Part shown: one piece after another, positions 1 to 4,944 of the stretch
Layout: each line of letters opens with the position of its first letter
Position numbering within the stretch: the stretch's first letter is position 1
Origin: an uncultured Selenomonadales bacterium
GTDB lineage: Bacteria > Bacillota > Negativicutes > Selenomonadales > Selenomonadaceae
Direction: 5' to 3'
DNA length: 6,485 nt
NCBI GenBank assembly: GCA_946403735.1
Contig: CAMJAZ010000101.1
Coordinates: 1-6,485 of the forward strand
Made by a program: the position numbers and the translations under genes
Notes under the pieces: model-generated
What the model was told of the DNA's origin: nothing
Seen by the model: the letters and a program-made list of their open reading frames with translations, nothing else
Databases searched by the model: none

Positions 1-108
1 ATCCTTTGGTTTAGTAAATGGATGGTGAGTAGAACCAAGTTGTCCATCACTTCCCAATTCAAACATTGGAGCATCTGCTACGAATGCGAAATCTAGTAAA
101 TCTTCCAT
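1..108 (-). CDS. Unrecognised protein, N-terminal 36 codons, third gene of the Hsp70 operon (cut by window edge)
   Basis: An open minus-strand frame begins with ATG at 108-106, directly after the TGA stop (111-109) of the Hsp70 gene, so the junction reads TGAATG. It stays open for 36 codons to the window edge. The visible protein starts MEDLLDFAFVADAPMFELG and continues with a Gly/Ser/His/Pro-containing stretch. I see no signal peptide, membrane segment or known motif. There is no clear Shine-Dalgarno sequence, so translation probably depends on reinitiation by ribosomes finishing the Hsp70. An ATG overlapping the stop (112-110) lies in another frame that closes within about 16 codons, so it is not the start. 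Position suggests a partner or client of the Hsp70/GrpE-like pair, but that is inference. The short visible length keeps confidence moderate. Confidence 0.5.
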   Translation of the reverse strand, partial: MEDLLDFAFVADAPMFELGSDGQLGSTHHPFTKPKD

Positions 109-1503
109 TCATTCAGTCAGCTTTAATTCTTTGCCAAAATTGTCATAAGCAGTGACGATAAATTTATTTTCGCCGCGCTTAGTAAGTGGAACGGTGATAA
201 TAGCTTTATTTTCAAGCGGAACAGTGCCAGAAGTCCAGCCCGTACTAACGGAATTAATTTCAAAGGTAAAATCTTTAACGGATCTTTTCAGCATAGCGGC
301 AATTTTAGCTTTTTTATTTGGCGTACGTGATTCGTAGCGGAAAGTCAAGCCTAAATCTTTTTCCAGTCGAACTTGTTGAGTTGAAGATTTTCTGTCGTGC
401 AAATCAGAATCCCAGTCGATTGATTCAGCGAAAATCGCGGCGCCTTCAGAAACGGCAGTCATAGGGTTGACATCAAAGTTGCCAGGTATGCCAATTTCAG
501 CTGAAACTTTATCACGCAGGGGTTTATAGTTTGTCGGACCGCCGATAAAAATTATTCTGTCAATATCGTGTGGCGTCAATCCAGATTTTTCTATCGTTTC
601 GCGCGTCGTCTCAATGGACTGCATAACCATTTCATCAATGAGTTTATTATATTCTTCGCGGGAAATTTCTACGTCCAAATAAATATCTTCGCCGTTTTCA
701 TCGGCAATATTTGTTTCGCCTTCAATATGTGCAACTTCATCTGCTGACAACTCAATTTTAGCAATTTCTGCCATATAAGTTGCAATGCGGAAAAGTTTTT
801 TATACTTTTCTTTTTTATTCCAATCGCGCGGAATGAAATAATTTTCCATAATCCAAGGCATAACAATTTGATTCGTCAAAATTCTATCGAAGTCACGCCC
901 GCCGCACATAGTTTGCCCGCCGTGAGCTAAAAAATTTATTTTGCCAGAAAAATTTTCAGCAATGGCAACGTCCAACGTTCCGCCGCCTAAATCGTAGATG
1001 AGAAAGTTTGAATCATTTTTCTTTTGACGCATAACGCACATTATCGCGGCAACAGGTTCTTGCATGAGCGCAACTTTACCAATGCCCGCCATTTTCGCCG
1101 CCTCAAGCGTAGCGGCATTTTGCATTTGATTAAACGCCGCAGGTACAGTAATGACGGTTGCAACTTCGTCACTTTCGCGAATTTCTTCAGGCAAATTTTT
1201 ATAAAGTTCGCGTAGAATTTCAGCGCTACATTCTTCAGGCGTGTACTCTTTATCGCCCATTTTAATTTTGTTGCTTGTACCCATGAAACGTTTGAAAAGG
1301 AAAGCACAATTTTTTTCATCCTGCGGAATTTTTCTGTAGGCGGCTTGACCATAAAATTTTTTGCCGCGCTTATCCGTATAAATAGCAGACGGCGTAACGT
1401 CAGTTTGATCTTTTTTATTTTTCCAAATGCGAACATTTTCGCCGTCAAAAGTTGAAATGGCGCTGTTCGTCGTACCTAAATCAATGCCGACAAAATATTT
1501 CAT
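109..1503 (-). CDS. Hsp70 (DnaK-like) family chaperone, short form without the alpha-helical lid
   Basis: This is an ATP-dependent chaperone of the actin/Hsp70 fold, 464 aa against roughly 600-640 aa for housekeeping DnaK. The nucleotide-binding domain covers about residues 1-365. It has the phosphate-1 loop GIDLGTTNS (6-14), phosphate-2 motif DLGGGTLDV (171-179), the EPVAA segment (149-153) and the adenosine-side motif IIFIGGPT (317-324). The canonical hydrophobic linker (VLLLD type) is replaced by an uncharacteristic stretch near 376-384. Only about 80 further residues follow. They are predicted beta-rich and resemble a reduced substrate-binding beta-sandwich. The helical lid and the C-terminal EEVD-like tail are missing. 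The ATG start overlaps the upstream stop by 4 nt (ATGA) and is preceded by a strong AGGGAGG at 1518-1512, so it is translationally coupled to the GrpE-like gene. The gene is more likely a specialised paralogue than the main dnaK. Confidence 0.93.
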   Translation of the reverse strand: MKYFVGIDLGTTNSAISTFDGENVRIWKNKKDQTDVTPSAIYTDKRGKKFYGQAAYRKIPQDEKNCAFLFKRFMGTSNKIKMGDKEYTPEECSAEILRELYKNLPEEIRESDEVATVITVPAAFNQMQNAATLEAAKMAGIGKVALMQEPVAAIMCVMRQKKNDSNFLIYDLGGGTLDVAIAENFSGKINFLAHGGQTMCGGRDFDRILTNQIVMPWIMENYFIPRDWNKKEKYKKLFRIATYMAEIAKIELSADEVAHIEGETNIADENGEDIYLDVEISREEYNKLIDEMVMQSIETTRETIEKSGLTPHDIDRIIFIGGPTNYKPLRDKVSAEIGIPGNFDVNPMTAVSEGAAIFAESIDWDSDLHDRKSSTQQVRLEKDLGLTFRYESRTPNKKAKIAAMLKRSVKDFTFEINSVSTGWTSGTVPLENKAIITVPLTKRGENKFIVTAYDNFGKELKLTE

Positions 1504-1874
1504 TCAGACTTCCTCCCTAAAACTGCCGCGCCTTTTCTAATAATCTCTGTAGTATTTGCAACTTTTACTGTTGGCTCCATCATCATTTCGACAAATAAAA
1601 CGTCGTTTGCGTCGAAGTCGCCTAAATTAATTGGCAGAATCGGTAGTCCGTCTTCAAATTCTTCGCCAGTAAAATCAATAACGCTCAAATTTAGCGCGTC
1701 TAGCGTCGAGTTCAAATGCTTTTCAAAACGTGCAACTTGATTGAAAGATTTTTTCTGAATTTTAGGATCAGCAATTCTTTCTGCCAAATTTTTAATGTGC
1801 CTATTCAGCCGCCAACTTTCAACGATTAAGTCAACGACGCTTTGAAATTTTTCTGCGTCAATGTTCGTTTCCAA
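1500..1874 (-). CDS. Small GrpE-like protein, candidate nucleotide exchange factor for the adjacent Hsp70
   Basis: This is a 124-aa soluble protein without signal peptide or TM. Residues 5-62 are helix-forming and charged. Residues 63-122 follow the layout of the GrpE beta-domain: LSVIDFTGEEFEDGL (63-77) matches the family pattern 'hxhIxxxGExFDPxxH', and an 'xVxxxxEIIRKGAAVLGRK' end parallels GrpE's 'gRVIRPAMVxV'. The family His after the F-D-P segment is absent, and the long N-terminal dimer helices of the usual ~190-aa GrpE are much shortened. GrpE proteins release ADP from Hsp70, and the neighbouring gene overlapping by 4 nt is an Hsp70, so this role is consistent but inferred. The start is TTG (1874-1872): no other start lies upstream in frame and a GGAGGG sits 8 nt before it. 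It could instead be an unrelated small Hsp70-associated protein, since the resemblance was judged by eye. Confidence 0.75.
   Translation of the reverse strand: METNIDAEKFQSVVDLIVESWRLNRHIKNLAERIADPKIQKKSFNQVARFEKHLNSTLDALNLSVIDFTGEEFEDGLPILPINLGDFDANDVLFVEMMMEPTVKVANTTEIIRKGAAVLGRKSE
1512..1518 (-). promoter_or_regulatory. Ribosome binding site of the Hsp70 gene
   Basis: The minus strand reads AGGGAGG, 8 nt upstream of the Hsp70 ATG (1503-1501). It lies inside the last codons of the GrpE-like gene. Together with the ATGA overlap it indicates coupled but independently strong translation of the Hsp70. Confidence 0.7.
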
Positions 1875-1882
1875 AATTTTAT

Positions 1883-1888
1883 CCCTCC
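1883..1888 (-). promoter_or_regulatory. Ribosome binding site fixing a TTG start of the GrpE-like gene
   Basis: The minus strand reads GGAGGG followed by 8 nt (ATAAAATT) and TTG. No ATG is available near the N-terminus, since the first internal Met cluster is around residue 97. This site therefore decides the start. It directly abuts the T-tract of the upstream terminator. Confidence 0.7.
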
Positions 1889-1927
1889 AAAAAAATAAAA
1901 GTAAAATGAGTATGCCATTTCACTTTT
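1889..1927 (-). terminator. Rho-independent terminator after the HlyD/permease-UspA unit
   Basis: Read on the minus strand, a 12-bp stem (1927-1916 with 1908-1897) has one G-U wobble and a 7-nt loop GCATACT (1915-1909). It is followed by A and then seven T (1895-1889). It lies 34 nt past the TAA stop of the permease-UspA gene, on the same strand. The stem is AT-rich, with only three G-C pairs, so termination may be incomplete. Leaky read-through would feed the chaperone genes, whose ribosome binding site begins right after the T-tract. Confidence 0.6.
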
Positions 1928-1937
1928 TAAATTTGAA
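1909..1937 (-). promoter_or_regulatory. Candidate promoter of the GrpE-like/Hsp70 operon, embedded in the terminator
   Basis: On the minus strand, TTCAAA (1937-1932) is separated by 17 nt from CATACT (1914-1909). A TG dinucleotide (1917-1916) gives an extended -10. Each hexamer matches the sigma-70 consensus at 4 of 6 positions. The -10 falls in the loop of the terminator hairpin, so a transcript starting near 1902 would contain only the second arm and could not terminate there. No CIRCE-type heat-shock operator is visible. In an AT-rich region such matches arise easily, so this is tentative. Confidence 0.35.
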
Positions 1938-1960
1938 TAAAAAATTATTAAAGTTGAAAA

Positions 1961-3613
1961 TTATTTGCCCGTGAAGTTGAGATTTTCTTCATCTTCCCAA
2001 TCATCGGGCAGACCTTCAACCAAGACGACGTTACAATTTGCATTTTCCTTGACGTACTTAGCCACGCTGCCAATTTCAGATTTGCCGAAACCGCCGAAAC
2101 CTTTTTCGCCCATAATAATTATGTCGCAATGTTCGTACTGCGCAAACTCAACAATAGTTTCGCCAGGTTCGCCAATCTCAACGCGCGTTTTAACTTTAAT
2201 GTCGCTCGGTACGACCAACATTAACTCCGAAAGAAAATCATACGCCGCCGCGTTCAGTTCAGCGGGTACGTAGCCGCTCAAGCTGACTTGTTCAAAGGCA
2301 GAAATTTCTTTTTCCAATTCAACGCACATCAACAAAGTTATTCGCGCTTCGTAAAATTCCGCAATTTGAATTGCTTTCAACACCGCCTTAAACGCTTGCC
2401 CCGATCCGTCCGTCGGTACTAATACATGCTGAATTTTCGTACCTTGTACTGATTCTGCTACTGATTCTTCCCGCGCAGGTGTAGGCTCTTCAACTTCAAC
2501 TTTCGCAGGCGCTAATTCCTTACGACTTTTATAAAATCTAAAACTCAATAAAGTTGCAACGATACCCATATAAATCATAAATGCGCCAATTTCCGAACTT
2601 ATCGCCGATAAGCTTGCGCCGCGCTGAATAATATCTCGCGTGAAATGAAATTGCCACGTCAAGGGAAAAATATGTGCAAAGTCAACGACCCATTCCGATA
2701 AATGCGAAAGTGGACTTGTCACGCCGCCGAATATAAAGCCGCCTGGTATAAATAAAATCATTCGGCTTGACGCTATACCTGGATTTGCCGCCGTCCAGCC
2801 CATAAATATACTTAGCATTCCGATTGTTAGCGACATAAAAATTTCTATCAACAAAAATTCTAAAACTTTGCCTGAAAAAACTAAATCGCCCCAAACTCTC
2901 AAAACTGCAAGCCCTACGAAAAATGAAACGGTCATACACATTGCGTAGGGTAAAATTCTACCGATTAAATCCCAAGGCGTTCCATTTAAAATCGTCGGTT
3001 CGTACTGTTTCGTAAGTTTAAGACGCGGTATCATTCCGATTGTTGCGAAGGTGAAAAACATTGCGCCGAAGAAAAATAAAAATCCCTGCGTCTGCGCGTT
3101 TGAAGTTGAGCCAGCGGGATTAAAAAGTATTCTATCGTTCAAAGTTAAACCGCCGCTTGAACCATGTGAAAATTGCGCGTTCTCAATCGCTATCAACGTC
3201 GGCATAGCAGATTTTATATCGGCAGCCTGCGCGGTATTTGTATTATCATAGAAAATTCCAATCGGCGCGGCTGAACCGTCATAACGATTTTTTTCAAGAC
3301 CCTGCGGCAAATAAATCACGGCGTCAAATTTATCACGATAGAAAAGTTCTTCTGGATTCATCGGCACGTTAATAATTTCCGTGACTTTCATATATTCAGA
3401 CGCGTTAATCTTCGTGATAAGTTCGCGGCTGTACTTTGAGTTGTCCAAGTCAATCACGGCAACTGGCGCGTCTTTAGAAAAATTTCCCGACAGCATAACG
3501 GATAAAATCACGCTGATGACCATTGCAACCATTATGCAAACTTTTTCGTAAGGCATACCCTTGCCGCTAAATAAAAATTTTATTTCGCTGATAAAAGATT
3601 CTTTAAAGCCCAA
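1961..3613 (-). CDS. ABC-2 type transporter permease fused to a C-terminal UspA (universal stress protein) domain
   Basis: This 550-aa protein has two parts. Residues 1-362 are an ABC-2 exporter permease: TM1 at about 22-43, a large extracytoplasmic domain (~45-170), then five TM segments near 175-198, 217-240, 248-272, 282-302 and 341-361. This is the YbhR/YhgE-like layout that usually works with an HlyD adaptor and a separate ATPase. A Glu/Pro/Ala-rich linker (366-390) leads to a UspA domain (~395-534). It starts HVLVPTDGS (396-404) and has the ATP-binding motif G502-2x-G505-9x-G515-S516 intact. The acidic tail ends NFTGK. The start is TTG (3613-3611), with AAGGGG 8 nt upstream. A nearby ATG is out of frame and a stop precedes in frame. 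The gene lies 49 nt after hlyD, in the same transcription unit. The substrate is unknown and no ATPase gene is present. The fusion is a continuous frame with no sign of a frameshift. Confidence 0.92.
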   Translation of the reverse strand: MGFKESFISEIKFLFSGKGMPYEKVCIMVAMVISVILSVMLSGNFSKDAPVAVIDLDNSKYSRELITKINASEYMKVTEIINVPMNPEELFYRDKFDAVIYLPQGLEKNRYDGSAAPIGIFYDNTNTAQAADIKSAMPTLIAIENAQFSHGSSGGLTLNDRILFNPAGSTSNAQTQGFLFFFGAMFFTFATIGMIPRLKLTKQYEPTILNGTPWDLIGRILPYAMCMTVSFFVGLAVLRVWGDLVFSGKVLEFLLIEIFMSLTIGMLSIFMGWTAANPGIASSRMILFIPGGFIFGGVTSPLSHLSEWVVDFAHIFPLTWQFHFTRDIIQRGASLSAISSEIGAFMIYMGIVATLLSFRFYKSRKELAPAKVEVEEPTPAREESVAESVQGTKIQHVLVPTDGSGQAFKAVLKAIQIAEFYEARITLLMCVELEKEISAFEQVSLSGYVPAELNAAAYDFLSELMLVVPSDIKVKTRVEIGEPGETIVEFAQYEHCDIIIMGEKGFGGFGKSEIGSVAKYVKENANCNVVLVEGLPDDWEDEENLNFTGK

Positions 3614-3621
3614 TTCATCAA

Positions 3622-3627
3622 CCCCTT
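3622..3627 (-). promoter_or_regulatory. Ribosome binding site fixing a TTG start of the permease-UspA gene
   Basis: The minus strand reads AAGGGG, then 8 nt, then TTG (3613-3611). It selects the TTG over an out-of-frame ATG at 3618-3616. The spacing is the same 8 nt seen at the GrpE-like gene. Confidence 0.6.
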
Positions 3628-3643
3628 GTTAGCTTTTAGGATA

Positions 3644-3671
3644 AATTACGCATTACGAATTCCTAATTAAA
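3644..3671. repeat. Degenerate 7-nt tandem repeat (AATTACG-like) spanning the end of hlyD
   Basis: The plus strand can be cut into four consecutive heptamers: AATTACG, CATTACG, AATTCCT and AATTAAA. The first two differ at one base and the last two keep only AATT. The repeat covers the hlyD stop codon (3665-3663) and most of the gap to the permease gene. It resembles short heptameric intergenic repeats known in some bacteria, but with so few copies chance cannot be excluded. Confidence 0.3.
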
Positions 3672-4760
3672 ATCAACCGTGACAGTTTGACCTGCTAACA
3701 CGTCACTTGAAGGGTCAATGTAAATTCGGACTTGAAAGGAAGTTAAATCAGCTTGTGATTTTTCGCGTGACTGTTTCAAATCAGCAAAACCAGGCGCTTG
3801 TGTCAAAAGGCGAATCGTACCTTTAACTTTTTTGTCGTCAGCAACGGTCGTGCAAGTAACTTCATCGCCTTCATGAAGTTTAACGGCTTGCTCTTCCGAA
3901 ACGTAAATATCATAGTAAATTCTTTTCGTCTCAAGCAGTACGACTGGGACGTTAGGGGAAACCATTTCACCTTGTTTCAAAAGGACGCTAAGAATTTTTC
4001 CAGATTCTGGCGCATGAAGTGTCAAGCGGGACTTTGCAACTTGCAATTCCTTCAGCTGAACTTCCAACGCTTTTTTCTGCTGATTAAGCGCGGCAATATC
4101 ATTTTCCATATTCTGAATTTCAGCGCGTTCCTGTGCAATCGTCGGCAAGTTCAACGAATCAGTGTACCCGTTATCACTCACGCCAGCTAAAAGACGTTCC
4201 AGCAACTGTTGCTGTGTTTCGACGTTAGCGCGGGCAACGTTCAACGCCATTGTAGCATCGTCAAGTTGAGATTGTGCGACGGCGCCTTCATTGACAAGAT
4301 TTAAAGTTCTATTGTAATTTATTTCAGAATTTCTCAACGTAGCCTGCGCGGAATTTACGGCGGCGCGTTGACTGTCAATTTGGCGGAAAGATTGTTGCTC
4401 ATCATTGTCAGCGCGGAATAATCCAACGCCCATAGTTCCAGTTGTAGATTTAATTTGCGCGTCAAGCTGTGCAATTTGCGCTGTCAACTTTTCAATGGAT
4501 AAATCTGTATCGGTAGGATCAAGTGCCATAATTAAATCACCAGCGTTGACTTCCTGCCCTTCCTTGACAGCTTCGTTAATCATACGTCCGCCAACTGAAT
4601 CGAAGGAAAGTTTAATTTGCTCCGCCGTTAAGATGGCGTCTTTTTTTTCTGTTGCCAAAATTACTGCGTCGTTGCCGCGATACATTAGAACAATGCCGCT
4701 GACAATTAAAAGTACAATAAAAAAAATTCCTACACGTGCCGCTTTTTGATTCGGTTGCAT
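3663..4760 (-). CDS. HlyD-family periplasmic adaptor (membrane fusion protein) of an exporter
   Basis: This 365-aa protein bridges an inner-membrane transporter to the outer membrane. A short cytoplasmic N-terminus is followed by one TM anchor (about 10-27). The first half of the biotinyl/lipoyl-like domain is FDSVGGRMINEAVKEGQEV (53-71) up to about L87. Long heptad-rich coiled-coil arms cover about 88-245, interrupted by a Gly-rich stretch (107-115) and a turn region (192-206). The second lipoyl half is LTLHAPESGKILSVLLKQGE (246-265), followed by a beta-barrel part to the C-terminus (GQTVTVDF). Length and domain order are typical of EmrA/YbhG-like adaptors. The ATG start has AGAGGGG 10 nt upstream. 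It is the first gene of the unit with the permease-UspA fusion. No outer-membrane TolC-type gene and no ATPase are in the window. The stop TAG lies inside a heptameric repeat. Confidence 0.95.
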   Translation of the reverse strand: MQPNQKAARVGIFFIVLLIVSGIVLMYRGNDAVILATEKKDAILTAEQIKLSFDSVGGRMINEAVKEGQEVNAGDLIMALDPTDTDLSIEKLTAQIAQLDAQIKSTTGTMGVGLFRADNDEQQSFRQIDSQRAAVNSAQATLRNSEINYNRTLNLVNEGAVAQSQLDDATMALNVARANVETQQQLLERLLAGVSDNGYTDSLNLPTIAQERAEIQNMENDIAALNQQKKALEVQLKELQVAKSRLTLHAPESGKILSVLLKQGEMVSPNVPVVLLETKRIYYDIYVSEEQAVKLHEGDEVTCTTVADDKKVKGTIRLLTQAPGFADLKQSREKSQADLTSFQVRIYIDPSSDVLAGQTVTVDFN

Positions 4761-4797
4761 AAAAAAAATTCCCCTCTCTAAAAATTTTGTCGAAGAA

Positions 4798-4827
4798 AGT
4801 TTAGCAAAAATTTTTATAATTTTGCAA
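4798..4827 (-). promoter_or_regulatory. Candidate promoter of the hlyD/permease-UspA operon
   Basis: On the minus strand, TTGCAA (4827-4822) is followed by 18 nt and TAAACT (4803-4798), with TGC just before the -10 giving an extended -10 element. The expected start near 4791 leaves a leader of about 30 nt that includes the AGAGGGG ribosome binding site. The -35 matches consensus at 4 of 6 positions, as does the -10. Confidence 0.5.
4804..4825. promoter_or_regulatory. Inverted repeat in the hlyD promoter spacer, possible operator
   Basis: GCAAAA (4804-4809) and TTTTGC (4820-4825) form an inverted repeat with a 10-nt AT-only centre. The half-site centres are 16 nt apart and the pair lies between the -35 and -10 of the hlyD promoter. 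That is the position of a repressor site for a dimeric regulator. No regulator gene is in the window, and the arms are short. Confidence 0.25.
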
Positions 4828-4881
4828 GGGGATATGATTTGTTAGCTGAAAATTTTTTTATATTCTATGACGTTTTAGTTA

Positions 4882-4910
4882 TTGTAAAATTTCCCAGCGC
4901 GGTTTAAAAT
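4882..4910 (+). promoter_or_regulatory. Candidate sigma-70-type promoter of the chemoreceptor gene
   Basis: TTGTAA (4882-4887) and TAAAAT (4905-4910) are spaced 17 nt apart, matching consensus at 4/6 and 5/6. The predicted start near 4917 would give about 28 nt of leader to the TTG at 4945 but only about 13 nt to the ATG at 4930, which favours the TTG. I found no convincing flagellar sigma-28 promoter (GCCGATAA-type -10) here. Confidence 0.5.
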
Positions 4911-4931
4911 ATATTAAAATTTTTCAGCAAT

Positions 4932-4936
4932 GGGGG
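4932..4936 (+). promoter_or_regulatory. Weak ribosome binding site of the chemoreceptor gene
   Basis: GGGGG (a GGxGG match) stands 8 nt before TTG 4945, the same spacing as the two other TTG-start genes of this window. It supports TTG over ATG 4930, whose own codon overlaps the G-run. It is too far (17 nt) to serve ATG 4954 well. Confidence 0.45.
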
Positions 4937-4944
4937 CGAAAAAA

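Noticed and set aside
1041..1448. 135-codon minus-strand open frame
   Set aside because: It lies entirely within the Hsp70 gene in another frame, is full of Lys/Arg and Leu runs typical of a shifted translation, and has no ribosome binding site. The Hsp70 frame has clear family motifs there.
1875..1960. Search for a CIRCE or other heat-shock operator before the chaperone operon
   Set aside because: No TTAGCACTC-N9-GAGTGCTAA-like repeat is present. The only inverted repeat is the terminator-type hairpin.
1965..2273. 102-codon plus-strand open frame
   Set aside because: It is antisense to the UspA domain of the permease fusion, whose motif G-2x-G-9x-G-S shows which strand codes. The antisense product is Ser/Pro-rich and without motif.
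3798..4749. Two plus-strand open frames of 114-130 codons
   Set aside because: Both are antisense to the lipoyl and coiled-coil parts of the HlyD gene, with no start signals.
4840..4920. Flagellar sigma-28 promoter for the chemoreceptor
   Set aside because: No GCCGATAA-like -10 with a TAAA-type -35 was found. The sigma-70-type pair fits better.
4930..4932. ATG as the chemoreceptor start
   Set aside because: It is in frame, but there is no Shine-Dalgarno sequence upstream and it would leave a leader of only about 13 nt from the predicted promoter. TTG 4945 has a G-run at good spacing. It remains possible.
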